Shown here piece after piece: positions 26,803-37,390 of a stretch of 64,000 bases of DNA. Location: positions 2,181,001-2,245,000 of the forward strand of contig NZ_CP118955.1 of the NCBI RefSeq assembly GCF_029023785.1, given 5' to 3'. Source of the DNA: Enterococcus faecium (GTDB lineage Bacteria > Bacillota > Bacilli > Lactobacillales > Enterococcaceae). The notes under the pieces were generated by a model. That model saw only the letters and a program-made list of their open reading frames with translations, had not been told where the DNA came from and did no database searches. A program made the translations under genes and the position numbers. Position 1 is the first letter of the stretch; every line of letters begins with the position of its first letter.

Positions 26803-27678
26803 CTAAATGCCATCCTCATAGAAACGACCAAGTATCTGGACGTTTTCTGCAATACTTACAAAAGCTTGTGGATCAGAAGCTTTCATTGCTTCTCTAAGTA
26901 GAGGCAGTTCGTATCGTGTAACGATCGTCATCAATACTGTCTGCTTATCATGCTTATAAGCACCTTCTGCTTCATTGATGATCGTGATCCCTCTACGCAT
27001 ACAGTTTTGGATTTCATTTACTACTTTTTCTGGATGTTTCGTTACGATCATTACCTGCATCTTCTTTTGTTTAGTATAAACGACATCAGTTACTTTTCCA
27101 CTGACGAAAATAGACAACGTACTGTAAAACATATATTGCCAGCCAAATAGAATTCCGGCAACAAAAACGATCAATGCATTGAAGTAGATCGAAATAGAAC
27201 CAATCGACTTTCCTGTTTTTTTACGAATCGTGATACTCACGATATCTAGACCGCCCGATGATAGGCCGTTTCTCAACGCTAGCCCAATACCTAGTCCCAT
27301 CACAGCCCCCCCAAACAACGCACAGATGATTGGATCGGTAGATAGGACTGTTTCCGGTAAAATATGGATACAAAGGGAGGTCAAAGTGACTGTGATAAAA
27401 GTGAAAATTGTAAACTTCTTCCCGATTTTTAACCACGCCAATACAAACAAAGGTATATTCAGTAAATACAAAGTTGTTGATACCGGTACTTCGAATCCTA
27501 TCAGTGATTTTGACAAAGTCGTCAAAATCTGAGCTAGACCAGTAATACCACTTGAATAAATATGTCCTGGCTGATAAAAGAAATTCAATGCGACTGATGC
27601 GATCAACGCATAAACGATAGATACCGAAAGCTTGGTCGTGTAATCATGATAAGCCCAATTTTCGAATGTTTTTTTCAT
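26803..27678 (-). CDS. YitT family membrane protein (DUF161 / DUF2179)
   Basis: A 291-residue protein with five or so membrane segments over residues 15-200, including the repeat-like GLGIGLALRNGLSSGGLDIV. A soluble C-terminal DUF2179 domain follows (residues about 205-285; KMQVMIVTKHPEKV). The family is widespread in Firmicutes and its function is not established. It is a single-gene unit with its own terminator, just downstream of the aspS-hisS operon's end. Confidence 0.82.
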   Translation of the reverse strand: MKKTFENWAYHDYTTKLSVSIVYALIASVALNFFYQPGHIYSSGITGLAQILTTLSKSLIGFEVPVSTTLYLLNIPLFVLAWLKIGKKFTIFTFITVTLTSLCIHILPETVLSTDPIICALFGGAVMGLGIGLALRNGLSSGGLDIVSITIRKKTGKSIGSISIYFNALIVFVAGILFGWQYMFYSTLSIFVSGKVTDVVYTKQKKMQVMIVTKHPEKVVNEIQNCMRRGITIINEAEGAYKHDKQTVLMTIVTRYELPLLREAMKASDPQAFVSIAENVQILGRFYEDGI

Positions 27679-27786
27679 GGAAAAGCCCCGCTTTATATGT
27701 TATGGCTTCATTATAAAGTGTTTTTCAATTAAATCAAGGTTGTCAAAAGAAGCGTATTCGACAAATCCTTTTTACCTTTTTATCGG

Positions 27787-29556
27787 CTATTCTTCTATAT
27801 TCGTTACATCAATATTCAATTCGAACAATTGTAAAGGCGAAACCATACTTGGTGCATCACTCATCACATCTGCTGCTTTTCCGTTTTTAGGAAAGGCAAT
27901 GACTTCACGAATATTATCTTCTCCGGCTAATAACATTGCAAAACGGTCCAATCCTAATGCAATACCGCCATGTGGAGGGAATCCGTAATCTAAAGCTGTT
28001 AACAAGAAACCAAATTGTTCTTCCATTTGTTCTTTTGTAAAGCCTAGAGTTTCTAGTACTTTTTCTTGAAGCTCACGAGTATGAATACGGATAGAACCTC
28101 CGCCTAGTTCATAACCGTTCAAGACGATATCATAAGCTTCTGCATAGACTTTTGCAGGGTCTTCAGCCAATAACGGGATATCTTCTTCTTTTGGCATCGT
28201 GAATGGATGGTGAGCAGAGACATATCGACCTTCTTCTTCTGAAAATTCAAATTGTGGCCAATCAGTTACCCATAAGAAATTGAATTTCGATTCATCAATT
28301 AGTCCTAATTCTTTTCCTAAACGTGTCCGGATAGCACCTAATGCAGCAGCGACGATTTCACTTTTATCTGCGCCAAACATCAGCAAGTCACCTGGTTTTG
28401 CATCTGTTGCTTTAATGATTGCTTCTGTTGCTTCTCCCATGAATTTAGCAATTGGACCTTTCAATCCGTCTTCTTCTACTTTCAGCCATGCAAGCCCCTT
28501 AGCTCCGAATTGTCCTACATATTGACCTAACTGATCCATGTCTTTTCGTGAGTAGCGATCTGCAGCGCCTTTAGCATTCAATGCTTTCACGACACCGCCG
28601 TTTTCAAGAGCCATTTGGAAGACTTTGAATTCTACTTCTTTGACTGTATCGCTTAGATCGATCAATTCCATATCAAAACGTGTATCCGGTTTGTCGCTGC
28701 CGTAGCGAGCCATTGCTTCATCATAGGTCATACGAGGAAATGGCAATGTGACTTCGATACCGCGAACTTCTTTCATTACCTTCGCAATCAATCCCTCTGT
28801 GTAAGTTTGGATTTCTTCTGCTGTTAAGAACGTTGTTTCAATATCTACTTGCGTAAATTCAGGCTGACGGTCTCCACGTAAATCTTCATCGCGGAAACAA
28901 CGAACGATTTGATAATAACGGTCGAATCCAGCATTCATCAGCAATTGTTTAAACAATTGAGGAGATTGCGGCAACGCATAGAAATGTCCAGCATGGACAC
29001 GTGAAGGAACTAGGTAGTCTCTTGCGCCTTCTGGTGTAGATTTCCCTAGGTAAGGTGTTTCGATATCGAGAAAGTCATTATCATCTAAATAATGACGAAT
29101 CGCTTTTGTTGTCGCATTTCTTAATTTGATGTTTTTAGTCATTTTTGGACGACGCAGATCCAAATAACGATATTTCAAACGTATTTCGTCACTGATTGCT
29201 TGATCATCTTCAATTTGAAATGGCGGGGTTTTTGCTTGATTCAAAATCACGATTTCACTTGCAATCACTTCGAATTCACCAGTGGCCATTTTAGGATTTA
29301 CTGCATTTTCTCCGCGTCTTCTAACTTCCCCAGTCACTTCGATCACGTATTCACTGCGACATTTATCCGCGATTTCCCATGCTTCTTTGTTGATTTCAGG
29401 ATTAAAGACGATTTGAACGATTCCTTCACGATCACGTAGGTCGATAAAGATTACTCCCCCAAGGTCTCGTCTTTTTTGTACCCATCCTTTTAATGTAACT
29501 GTTTGTTCTAATTGTTGTTCGGAAACTAATCCGCAATAGATCGTTCTTTGTGCCAT
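27787..29556 (-). CDS. aspS: Aspartyl-tRNA synthetase
   Basis: A 589-residue class IIb synthetase, the usual length for bacterial AspRS. It has an N-terminal OB-fold anticodon domain (residues about 1-110), class II motif 2 [18 protein letters not shown], the bacterial insertion domain (about 290-430) and motif 3 [13 protein letters not shown] near the C-terminus. It charges tRNA-Asp. The ATG follows AGGAGG. It is 14 bp behind hisS and shares its T-box leader. Confidence 0.97.
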   Translation of the reverse strand: MAQRTIYCGLVSEQQLEQTVTLKGWVQKRRDLGGVIFIDLRDREGIVQIVFNPEINKEAWEIADKCRSEYVIEVTGEVRRRGENAVNPKMATGEFEVIASEIVILNQAKTPPFQIEDDQAISDEIRLKYRYLDLRRPKMTKNIKLRNATTKAIRHYLDDNDFLDIETPYLGKSTPEGARDYLVPSRVHAGHFYALPQSPQLFKQLLMNAGFDRYYQIVRCFRDEDLRGDRQPEFTQVDIETTFLTAEEIQTYTEGLIAKVMKEVRGIEVTLPFPRMTYDEAMARYGSDKPDTRFDMELIDLSDTVKEVEFKVFQMALENGGVVKALNAKGAADRYSRKDMDQLGQYVGQFGAKGLAWLKVEEDGLKGPIAKFMGEATEAIIKATDAKPGDLLMFGADKSEIVAAALGAIRTRLGKELGLIDESKFNFLWVTDWPQFEFSEEEGRYVSAHHPFTMPKEEDIPLLAEDPAKVYAEAYDIVLNGYELGGGSIRIHTRELQEKVLETLGFTKEQMEEQFGFLLTALDYGFPPHGGIALGLDRFAMLLAGEDNIREVIAFPKNGKAADVMSDAPSMVSPLQLFELNIDVTNIEE

Positions 29557-29570
29557 TTATTTTTTTCCTC

Positions 29571-30863
29571 CTACTCGAATAAAGTCATTTCATCATAGAC
29601 TTCATCAAAATGTTCATATATCTCTTCTAATGGAAAACTTTTTTCTTTTCGGCTTGCCATTGCTTTGACATTAATCGTTTGACTAGCAAGCTCATCTTCA
29701 CCGATCACCAATACTAATTTGGCATTCGCTTTATCTGCTGTCTTAAATTGCGCTTTTGCTTTACGGTTCATGAAGTCGCGGTCAGCTGAAAAACCAAAGT
29801 TTCGAATCGCTTGGACCACTTTCAATGCTTCGATATTTGTTTCGTCTCCGAGTGCGACCACGTAAGCATCCAACTCATTAAATGCAGGGATAACTACTTC
29901 CTCTGCCTCCATAGTCAAGAGTAATCGCTCGATACCCATTGCAAATCCGAAGCCAGGTGTTGAAGGACCACCTAGTTCTTCCACTAGATTGTCATAACGT
30001 CCGCCTGCGCAAATCGTTGCTTGTGCCCCCATTTTTGGTGCGTCACTCATGATTTCAAAAATCGTATGTGTGTAATAATCTAGTCCGCGAACCATATTAC
30101 TGTCGATTTCATAAGGAACAGCCAATGCATCCAGCATGGAAACAACGGTATCAAAATGTTTTTGAGCAGGCTCGCTTAGATAATCTAAGATAGATGGAGC
30201 TTCTGCCACAAATTTTTGATCTCGTTTGTCTTTACTGTCCAATACGCGTAATGGATTTTCATGAAGGCGGCGTTTAGAGTCTTCACTCAGCTCTGATTCA
30301 AAAGGTAAAAGATAGTCGATCAATGCTTGACGATAGGCTTGACGCGTTTCTTTATCACCTAATGAATTGATGACTAGCCGGATTTGCGTGATCCCCAACT
30401 GTTTGAAGAAATCAAGTGCCATCACCATGCTCTCCACATCAGTTGCAGGGTTTTCTGATCCAAATGCTTCTACTCCGATTTGATGGAATTGACGTAACCG
30501 TCCTTTTTGAGGGCGTTCGTAGCGAAACATTGGTCCCATATAAAAAGTTTTGAACGGTTTCGCATACTCTGGGCCGAACAATTTATGCTCAACAAAAGAA
30601 CGAACGATTGGTGCTGTACCTTCTGGTCGAAGCGTCACATGGCGTTCCCCTTTGTCATAAAAATCATACATCTCTTTTGAAACGATATCCGTTGTATCCC
30701 CTACACTTCGGGATATCACTTCATAGTGTTCAAAAATCGGTGTACGCATTTCATTATACTGATAATCTCTGAATAATAAACGTGCTGTTTCTTCGACAAA
30801 CTGCCATTTTTCTGATTCGCCTGGCAAAATATCATTTGTTCCTTTTGGTCTTTGGAAACTCAT
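29571..30863 (-). CDS. hisS: Histidyl-tRNA synthetase
   Basis: A 430-residue class II synthetase. The start is [18 protein letters not shown]. Motif 2 contains [19 protein letters not shown], and the histidine-specific motifs are [10 protein letters not shown] and [10 protein letters not shown]-terminal anticodon-binding domain follows from about residue 330. It charges tRNA-His. It is the first gene of the hisS-aspS operon, behind a T-box leader. Confidence 0.97.
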   Translation of the reverse strand: MSFQRPKGTNDILPGESEKWQFVEETARLLFRDYQYNEMRTPIFEHYEVISRSVGDTTDIVSKEMYDFYDKGERHVTLRPEGTAPIVRSFVEHKLFGPEYAKPFKTFYMGPMFRYERPQKGRLRQFHQIGVEAFGSENPATDVESMVMALDFFKQLGITQIRLVINSLGDKETRQAYRQALIDYLLPFESELSEDSKRRLHENPLRVLDSKDKRDQKFVAEAPSILDYLSEPAQKHFDTVVSMLDALAVPYEIDSNMVRGLDYYTHTIFEIMSDAPKMGAQATICAGGRYDNLVEELGGPSTPGFGFAMGIERLLLTMEAEEVVIPAFNELDAYVVALGDETNIEALKVVQAIRNFGFSADRDFMNRKAKAQFKTADKANAKLVLVIGEDELASQTINVKAMASRKEKSFPLEEIYEHFDEVYDEMTLFE

Positions 30864-30889
30864 AGTTTTCTCTCCCTTTCTTAGCTATG

Positions 30890-31127
30890 TAAATAAAAAA
30901 ATCACCCTTGTTCATCATGAACAAGGGTGAATGAAATTCATACACGGTACCACCTAATTTTGAAAGATTTCTCTTTCCTCTTACGAATAACGCTCGTACG
31001 CGGGACGGCTTTTCACTCGTCCATCTCCAGAGTGTCTTTAGGCTAATGAAACTTTAGATCATTTTCAGCCTCGATGATCCTCTCTTGTAAAGTTTCAAAA
31101 ACTTACTCGCTCTTTCATTGACATTCG
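30890..31127 (-). promoter_or_regulatory. T-box riboswitch leader of hisS-aspS
   Basis: On the minus strand the conserved antiterminator sequence AGGTGGTACCGTG is at 30943-30955. A terminator hairpin with 12-bp arms and a run of U residues follows at about 30890-30930. The upstream stem I region contains the AGTAA element and the AG-rich loop. The probable specifier segment reads GACAC (31032-31036), which contains both GAC (aspartate) and CAC (histidine). An uncharged tRNA pairing here would stabilise the antiterminator and allow hisS-aspS transcription. Confidence 0.92.
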
Positions 31128-31133
31128 ATATTA

Positions 31134-31161
31134 CTTATAACCTACTAAAAACCAGTCTCAA
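31134..31161 (-). promoter_or_regulatory. Promoter of the hisS T-box leader
   Basis: On the minus strand TTGAGA (31156-31161) and TATAAG (31134-31139) are 16 bp apart, placing the start point near 31127. Confidence 0.6.
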
Positions 31162-31256
31162 AGTCAAGAGATATCTGACTATTTCCCCTCACAAAAACGT
31201 TTTAGTTCAGCTTTTTGGTATTTTGTTTTAGACTAGACAAAAAGGAGGAATCAGCT

Positions 31257-32204
31257 ATGGCAGAAATAAGAATCGGACATTCACAAGTCTACGCAGAACA
31301 GCTTGGATTAGGAGCAAATGCCGTTGGAGGACATAATCTTTTTGACGGTTTGGAAGATGAGACAGGAAAACAAGTAGTTCGTACAGCTTTGAATAGCGGG
31401 ATCAATTTGATCGATACCGCTTATGCTTACGGAAACGGCCGTTCCGAAGAACTGATTGGCGAGGTACTGAAGGAAAAAGAATATGATCGCTCACGTGTCG
31501 TCATCGCTACAAAAGCTGCTCATGTACCAAATAAAGGGCGAACATTTGATAATTCTCCTGAGTTTCTCAAACAATCGGTGGAAGATGCACTAAAACGTCT
31601 GCAAACTGATTACATCGACATTTTTTATATCCACTTTCCGGATGAAAGCACACCAAAAAATGAATCAGTTGCTACATTGCACGAATTAAAAGAAGCAGGA
31701 AAAATCCGAGCAGTCGGTGTGTCAAACTTCACGTTAGAACAATTGAAAGAAGCGAATGCAGATGGATATGTCGATGTAGTAGAAGATAAATACAGTTTGA
31801 TCCATCGGCAGGCTGAAAAAGAATTATTCCCTTATCTTGAAAAAAACAAAATCAGTTTTGTTCCCTATTTTCCTCTTGCTTCCGGTTTGCTGACAGGAAA
31901 ATATGAACTTGGTGAGGAAAAACAATTTGGTGAAGGAGATCCTCGAAAAAGAAATCCAGATTTCCAAGGAGAACGTTTCAGAGAAATTTTAACCGCTGTC
32001 GATGTACTTCGCCCCATTGCTAAAAGATACCAAGCCACTCCTGCGCAACTTGTTTTAGCTTGGTACATGAAGAATCCACGAGTGTCTGTAGTTATACCTG
32101 GAGCTAAGCGTCCAGAGCAAGTATCTGACAATGTCCAAGCTTTAGATTTGCATTTATCCAATGAAGATTATCAAACCATTGATGAAGCATTTCGTGGATT
32201 TTGA
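31257..32204 (+). CDS. Aldo/keto reductase
   Basis: A 315-residue NADPH-dependent oxidoreductase of the aldo/keto reductase barrel family. The catalytic tetrad is visible: Asp and Tyr in DTAYAYGNGRSEE, Lys in VIATKAA and His in FYIHFPDE. The cofactor segment VVIPGAKRPEQVSDN is near the C-terminus. The substrate is unknown. The ATG at 31257 follows AAGGAGG; the frame is open 14 codons upstream. It is a single-gene unit convergent with the P450 gene. Confidence 0.88.
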   Translation: MAEIRIGHSQVYAEQLGLGANAVGGHNLFDGLEDETGKQVVRTALNSGINLIDTAYAYGNGRSEELIGEVLKEKEYDRSRVVIATKAAHVPNKGRTFDNSPEFLKQSVEDALKRLQTDYIDIFYIHFPDESTPKNESVATLHELKEAGKIRAVGVSNFTLEQLKEANADGYVDVVEDKYSLIHRQAEKELFPYLEKNKISFVPYFPLASGLLTGKYELGEEKQFGEGDPRKRNPDFQGERFREILTAVDVLRPIAKRYQATPAQLVLAWYMKNPRVSVVIPGAKRPEQVSDNVQALDLHLSNEDYQTIDEAFRGF

Positions 32205-32234
32205 TCAATTGACCTTATCAATTTATAGTAATAT

Positions 32235-32275
32235 GAAAAAAGGAAGATCAGCACTGTTTGATCTTCCTTTTTTTC
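32235..32275. terminator. Bidirectional terminator between the aldo/keto reductase and P450 genes
   Basis: Arms around AGGAAGATCA and TGATCTTCCT enclose a short loop, with A and T runs on the two sides. Confidence 0.85.
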
Positions 32276-32292
32276 GATAAGTTTATGCTAAT

Positions 32293-33552
32293 CTAATTCT
32301 TGTAAAGTAGCGCTCGGCTATTCGGATAAGTCGGAAACTGATTGAATGGAATCGTCCAATCTTGTTCAGGTACAGAGAACTCAAACTTATTTACTAGCTG
32401 ATCGGAAAACACACGTAGACTATGAAGAGTGATCCATTCTCCTGCACAGCGATGCATTTGTCGAAAATTTCCCCCGCCTTGTGCAATCATCTCATATTCT
32501 TCTTTATAGGAAATATCTTTTGCTTTCCCTACATACCGTTTGATCATAAAGGAATCTGGCGCTTCAACTGTTCGTTCATCATGGTCTGTTCCATATAAAT
32601 CTAAAATAACCCAACTGCCTTCTGGTATACGATAACCATCTACTTCTACTTCTTTCAGCGAAATCGCAGGTAGCATTGGGAAGAAAGGATAATAGCGTCT
32701 CATTTCTTGAATAAACGGATCTTGTAACGTCGAAAAGTCATTTTTTAATTGCTGATACAAATCTGGTCTACTGAAAAGTGCATGTCCCATCAATGCCGCC
32801 CACACAGTTAGAGCAACCGTTGGACGGATGATGTTCAATAATTCAACAGCTGCCACTTCCAGAGGTAAAAGCTGACCATCTAAATCTGTGGCATTGGCAA
32901 AAGCATATAATGCCACATTTTCTTTTCCAGCCACAGGATTTTGTCGAGCTTCTTCAATCAAGCCTTGCGCCCATTTTTCTGATTTTTTGCGATTCTCGAC
33001 ACCTTTTATGTGATCAATCGGAGAAGTAAACGTTCCGCTGATCATAGAGATTTGATATTCTGCTAATTTTTCGACCTCATCTTTAGAAATCGCTGATAAA
33101 TTGATACCTGCCCACTCGCAAATAGATGTAAAGAAAACCATCTTACTTAAATCAAATAGTTCAAATTGACCATGCTGTGCTTCAAGTGCTTGTGTCAGAT
33201 TCTTATCTAAGATACGATGATAATCTTCCATTCTTTCCGGTGTCATTAGATCCATAAAAATATTTTTCCGATGGTGATGAGCAGCTCCATCCAAAGTCTG
33301 TACTCCACCTTGACCAAAAAGTGTCTTCAATACTAATTTTGGCATAGCACCTTTTCGTTTGAAATTCCTTGGATCATAAAATACTTTTGCTGCTGATGAT
33401 CCGTAGATCGTGATAGCTTCTTTATTGAAAATCTTTGCTTTGACGACGGGAGCGTCCGCTTCATGGCGTAACTCCTCCAACATGTTGTATCCTTTTTGAT
33501 ACAATTTTTTTAAATCTGTGATTTTGATATCTACTACTGGTACTTCTTTCAT
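32293..33552 (-). CDS. Cytochrome P450 of the CYP152 fatty-acid peroxygenase family
   Basis: A 419-residue P450. The haem-ligand loop is GGGNFRQMHRCAGEWITLH, with the Cys ligand in RCAGEW as in the CYP152 group. The active-site segment GVQTLDGAAHHHRK puts Gln at residue 85, as in the Bacillus fatty-acid hydroxylase P450-BSbeta; the decarboxylase OleT has His there. The arginine that binds the carboxylate is probably that in LNIIRPTV. CYP152 enzymes use hydrogen peroxide to hydroxylate fatty acids and need no redox partner. The ATG at 33552 has AGGAGG nine bases upstream; the TTG three codons earlier overlaps it less well. No ferredoxin gene is adjacent. Confidence 0.88.
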   Translation of the reverse strand: MKEVPVVDIKITDLKKLYQKGYNMLEELRHEADAPVVKAKIFNKEAITIYGSSAAKVFYDPRNFKRKGAMPKLVLKTLFGQGGVQTLDGAAHHHRKNIFMDLMTPERMEDYHRILDKNLTQALEAQHGQFELFDLSKMVFFTSICEWAGINLSAISKDEVEKLAEYQISMISGTFTSPIDHIKGVENRKKSEKWAQGLIEEARQNPVAGKENVALYAFANATDLDGQLLPLEVAAVELLNIIRPTVALTVWAALMGHALFSRPDLYQQLKNDFSTLQDPFIQEMRRYYPFFPMLPAISLKEVEVDGYRIPEGSWVILDLYGTDHDERTVEAPDSFMIKRYVGKAKDISYKEEYEMIAQGGGNFRQMHRCAGEWITLHSLRVFSDQLVNKFEFSVPEQDWTIPFNQFPTYPNSRALLYKN

Positions 33553-33722
33553 CTTCAGCAACCTCCTATAAAAAATAACTTGTATAATTTAAGCTTAACT
33601 TTTTTTCCGACTGCTGACAAAAGAAGCGCTTTTTGCAGACAAAAAAGCCACTTAAGTTAGAGTTTATCAGTCTAACTTAAGCGACGTGTTTCATAGTTTT
33701 TACTAGTGAAAACCAGATTACT

Positions 33723-34169
33723 TTATTTGTTTTTAGAATCAATAATGATCGTTACAGGTCCATCATTGACGAGAGAAACCGACATATCTGCTCCGAATTG
33801 TCCGGTAGCGACTGTGATGCCGCGACTTCTGATTCCTTCATTGAATGATTCGTATAAAGGAATAGCTGTTTCTGGTCGTGCGGCTTCCACAAAGCTTGGT
33901 CGATTTCCTTTTTTCGTATCCGCAAACAGTGTGAATTGAGAGATACTTAAAATTTGTCCTCCCACATCTTCTACACTAATATTCATTTTTCCTTGTTCAT
34001 CTTCAAAAATACGCATTTGTGCAATTTTTTTTACCAGATAGTCCACATCTTTTTGCGTATCGGTTTCATGAATGCCTAATAAAACAAGTAGGCCGTAGCC
34101 AATTTTTCCAATTTCTTGCTGATCGACTGACACAGCAGCTTTACTTACCCGTTGAACAACTGCTCTCAT
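33723..34169 (-). CDS. dtd: D-aminoacyl-tRNA deacylase
   Basis: A 148-residue DTD protein. The signature motifs are SQFTLFAD (residues about 77-84) and the C-terminal NDGPVTIII, where Gly-Pro forms the chirality-selective site. It hydrolyses D-amino acids from tRNA, and also glycine from tRNA-Ala. The ATG at 34169 follows AGGAGG. It lies 10 bp after relA, a pairing kept in most Firmicutes. Confidence 0.95.
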   Translation of the reverse strand: MRAVVQRVSKAAVSVDQQEIGKIGYGLLVLLGIHETDTQKDVDYLVKKIAQMRIFEDEQGKMNISVEDVGGQILSISQFTLFADTKKGNRPSFVEAARPETAIPLYESFNEGIRSRGITVATGQFGADMSVSLVNDGPVTIIIDSKNK

Positions 34170-34179
34170 ATCTGTCCTC

Positions 34180-36393
34180 CTATCCATTCGTCCGGCGTAC
34201 ACTGTAGACATCAGGTACTGCTTTGATTTTATCCACGATACTCTTTAGGTGGGATAAATTCTGGATACCAACCGTCAAATGGATCGTCGCCATTTTATCT
34301 TTATTCGTCCGTGCTTCAACGCTGTTGAGATTTTTCGTTAGCGCATTGACTGTTTGAAGTACATCATTCAATAAGCCTGAACGATTATAGCCGTAAATTT
34401 CCAAATCTGCATCATACTCTTTTCGTGTATTCGATGTATCTTCCCATTCGACTTCAATCAAACGTTCTGCTACATTTGGTTTGTCAGGCTGAACATTCGG
34501 ACAATCTCGACGATGAATGGATATCCCTCTGCCTTTAGTGATATAACCAACGATATCATCACCAGGAATCGGATTACAGCAGCGACTGATACGAATTAGT
34601 AAGTTTTCTACCCCTTGAATGACAACGCCACCTTCATGACGTACTTTCATTTTGTCAGGTTCTTTTTTCGGCTGATTCATGATTTCTTCTGCTTCTTGCT
34701 TTTGCTGCTCGATTTTTTGTTCTTTACGTTCTTTTTCAGTCAGACGATTGGCCATCGTCAAGGGGCTAACTTCTCCATACCCTACAGCTGCATAGAGATC
34801 ATCTTCTGTTTGATAATTAAAACGATCGAGTGCTTCTTGCAGTTTGTTCTTCGTCAAAATATCTTTAGGCGTAAATCCTAGATCTGTAATACATTTGACC
34901 ACGGATTCGTGGCCTTTGATCACATTTTCTTCTCGATCTTGGGCTTTGAAGAAACGTTTGATCTTATTTCTTGCTTTGCTAGTAGCAACTAATTTCAACC
35001 AGTCGCGACTTGGGCCAAATGAATTTGGAGAAGTCATGATCTCAATGATATCTCCGTTTTTCAATTTGTAATCAAGCTGCACCATTTTGCCATTTACTTT
35101 TGCACCAGTGGTTTTGTTACCGATATCTGTATGGATACTGTATGCAAAGTCCAATGGTCCGGATCCTTTTGGTAACTCAGTAACGTCTCCTTTTGGTGTG
35201 AAGACGTAGACTTTATCACTAAAGATATCTCCTTTTACGCCTTCCATAAATTCAGAAGCATCATAGCTTTCGTCTTGAAGTTCGAGTATCTCATGGAACC
35301 AGCTTAATTGTTTCGTCATACCATCTGGTTCTACTTTTTCATTTTTTCCTTCTTTATAGGCCCAGTGTGCAGCAACCCCGAATTCAGCGATTTCATGCAT
35401 TTCCTGTGTTCGGATTTGAATTTCTACCGGATTTCCTGCCGGACCGATCACGGTAGTATGCAAAGATTGGTACATATTAGCTTTTGGCATGGCAATATAA
35501 TCCTTAAATCTGCCGGGCATTGGTTTCCATTTTGTGTGGATTGCTCCTAATACAGCATAACAATCCTTGATTGAATCTACGATCACTCGAATAGCTAGCA
35601 AGTCATAAATTTCGTTGAACTGCTTTTTCTGATCTTTCATTTTACGATAGATTGAATAAATGTGTTTTGGCCGTCCATAGATTTCTGCAAAAATCCCCAG
35701 CTCTTCTGTCGCTATTCGAATATCTTCAACAGTACCACTTACGTATTTTTCACGTTCTTCTCTCTTCGTCTGCATCAAGTGGACGATACGGTAATACTGT
35801 TTTGGATTTAGATAACGAAGTGCTGTATCTTCTAATTCCCATTTGATCCGGCTGATCCCTAGACGATGTGCAAGAGGCGCATAGATTTCTAAAGTTTCCT
35901 GAGCGATCCTTCTTTGCTTATCTTCTCGCAGGTGCTTCAACGTACGCATGTTATGTAGTCTATCAGCTAATTTGACCATGATAACTCGTAAATCTTGAGC
36001 CATTGCTAGCAGCATCTTTCGGTGGTTTTCTGCTAGCTGCTCTTCGTGGGATTTATATTTTATTTTCCCTAATTTGGTTACGCCGTCCACTAACATAGCA
36101 ACGTCATCGCCAAATTCTTCTCTCAGATCTTCTAAAGTGATTTCTGTATCTTCAACAACATCATGTAAGAAGCCTGTAGCCACTGTATGGGGATCCATTT
36201 TTAAATCTGCTAATATACCTGCGACTTGGATAGGATGAATAATGTAGGGTTCGCCTGATTTTCTAAACTGTCCGTCATGTGCAGCAGTCGCGTATTCGCA
36301 TGCTTTCTCAACAAATGCTACATGTTCGGGACCCATGTATTGACTAACGAGCTTTATGACACCGGGTCCCGTTAAAATTTCTTCTTTTGTCAC
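34180..36393 (-). CDS. relA: Bifunctional (p)ppGpp synthetase/hydrolase RelA (Rel)
   Basis: A 737-residue long RSH enzyme. The HD hydrolase domain ([12 protein letters not shown], residues about 70-81) is intact. The synthetase domain follows, with [19 protein letters not shown] and [19 protein letters not shown] (about 390-450) and C-terminal zinc-finger and ACT regions complete the protein. It makes and degrades the stringent-response alarmone. The GTG at 36393 with GGGGG ten bases upstream gives a protein of normal length; an in-frame ATG 24 codons upstream lacks a site and family support. The small synthetase RelQ is encoded at 6665, so both enterococcal alarmone enzymes are in this window. 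Confidence 0.95.
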   Translation of the reverse strand: MTKEEILTGPGVIKLVSQYMGPEHVAFVEKACEYATAAHDGQFRKSGEPYIIHPIQVAGILADLKMDPHTVATGFLHDVVEDTEITLEDLREEFGDDVAMLVDGVTKLGKIKYKSHEEQLAENHRKMLLAMAQDLRVIMVKLADRLHNMRTLKHLREDKQRRIAQETLEIYAPLAHRLGISRIKWELEDTALRYLNPKQYYRIVHLMQTKREEREKYVSGTVEDIRIATEELGIFAEIYGRPKHIYSIYRKMKDQKKQFNEIYDLLAIRVIVDSIKDCYAVLGAIHTKWKPMPGRFKDYIAMPKANMYQSLHTTVIGPAGNPVEIQIRTQEMHEIAEFGVAAHWAYKEGKNEKVEPDGMTKQLSWFHEILELQDESYDASEFMEGVKGDIFSDKVYVFTPKGDVTELPKGSGPLDFAYSIHTDIGNKTTGAKVNGKMVQLDYKLKNGDIIEIMTSPNSFGPSRDWLKLVATSKARNKIKRFFKAQDREENVIKGHESVVKCITDLGFTPKDILTKNKLQEALDRFNYQTEDDLYAAVGYGEVSPLTMANRLTEKERKEQKIEQQKQEAEEIMNQPKKEPDKMKVRHEGGVVIQGVENLLIRISRCCNPIPGDDIVGYITKGRGISIHRRDCPNVQPDKPNVAERLIEVEWEDTSNTRKEYDADLEIYGYNRSGLLNDVLQTVNALTKNLNSVEARTNKDKMATIHLTVGIQNLSHLKSIVDKIKAVPDVYSVRRTNG

Positions 36394-36560
36394 AGGAATC
36401 GATCCCCCTTTCTTTTTTCGGTAAAACGGGAATCGGGACAAATATCTGTTTGATAATTGTCCCAAAATCCGTGCAGTTATACGTTTTTTTACGGAAATGT
36501 TCGCTTTTTAAAAGCTTTTTCAAACGATTTTTCGTATCCATTGTATAAATAATTGTTTCT

Positions 36561-36589
36561 ATTATACAAATTGTTGACTATTTTTTCAA
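36561..36589 (-). promoter_or_regulatory. Promoter of relA-dtd
   Basis: On the minus strand TTGAAA (36584-36589) and a perfect TATAAT (36561-36566) are spaced by 17 bp. This leaves a leader of about 160 nt before the GTG start. Confidence 0.7.
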
Positions 36590-36625
36590 TTCTTTCTGTC
36601 GATACTCTTTTATTAATGAAGAACG

Positions 36626-37390
36626 TTAGCTGAAAGAAGGATTCATTAATTCCCATTGATAGCTAGCAGCACTTAATAAATAAAGAGGTGCTGTTTCTGT
36701 ACGAAGGATTCTTGGTCCTAATCCACAAAGTATCCCTTTGTGTTCTACAAAATAATCGACTTCATCGCGGGATAATCCACCTTCTGGTCCAAAGACAGCT
36801 AAGATTCGACTATCTGGTTTTGTTTCACTAAGAATTTTGGCTGCATTTGATTTTTCGCCTTGCTTTGCTGATTCCTCATAAGCAACCAAGACCACGTCAT
36901 AATCATCTAGCCGCTCAAATAAATCTTGTTTCGTTTCCAATAACTCTACTGATGGCACGATCTGCCGATGGGATTGTTCCGCTGCCTCTTGAGCAATCTT
37001 TTCAAGCCGTTGTTGTCGTTTCATACGTTTTTTTGCATCCCATTTAACGACAGAGGCTGATGCCGGGAAACCAAGAAAAGCTTGCGCTCCTAATTCAGTG
37101 GATTTCTGAACGATCCAATCCAGCTTTTCCCCTTTAGGATAGCCACTCGCTATGGTAATCGAACTTGGCAGTTCCTTTTGATTTTCTTCTTTTTTAATTT
37201 CTTTCAGATAAACAGCCTCTTCAGTAATCTCCGTGATTTCTGCAACAATGGCTATTTGATCATTGAATGCCAAAAAAACTTCATCCTCGGGTTCCATCCT
37301 CATAACCCGTACAATGTGGTGATAGTTTTCCCCTTCTAAAACAAAATAGTCTTTTGATTCATATGATTCTTTTAAAAAATACCGCTGCAT
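36626..37390 (-). CDS. rsmE: 16S rRNA (uracil(1498)-N3)-methyltransferase
   Basis: A 254-residue SPOUT methyltransferase. An N-terminal PUA-like domain (residues about 1-70) precedes the knotted domain with FGPEGGLSRDEVD and LGPRILRTETAPL. It methylates U1498 of 16S rRNA. The ATG directly abuts the prmA stop, so the genes are coupled; prmA-rsmE adjacency is conserved. No terminator separates it from the relA promoter region. Confidence 0.94.
   Translation of the reverse strand: MQRYFLKESYESKDYFVLEGENYHHIVRVMRMEPEDEVFLAFNDQIAIVAEITEITEEAVYLKEIKKEENQKELPSSITIASGYPKGEKLDWIVQKSTELGAQAFLGFPASASVVKWDAKKRMKRQQRLEKIAQEAAEQSHRQIVPSVELLETKQDLFERLDDYDVVLVAYEESAKQGEKSNAAKILSETKPDSRILAVFGPEGGLSRDEVDYFVEHKGILCGLGPRILRTETAPLYLLSAASYQWELMNPSFS

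Noticed and set aside
36344-36541. 65-codon minus-strand ORF over the relA leader
   Set aside because: It overlaps the relA promoter leader and coding start in another frame, has no convincing ribosome-binding site and no recognisable features. Most likely chance.
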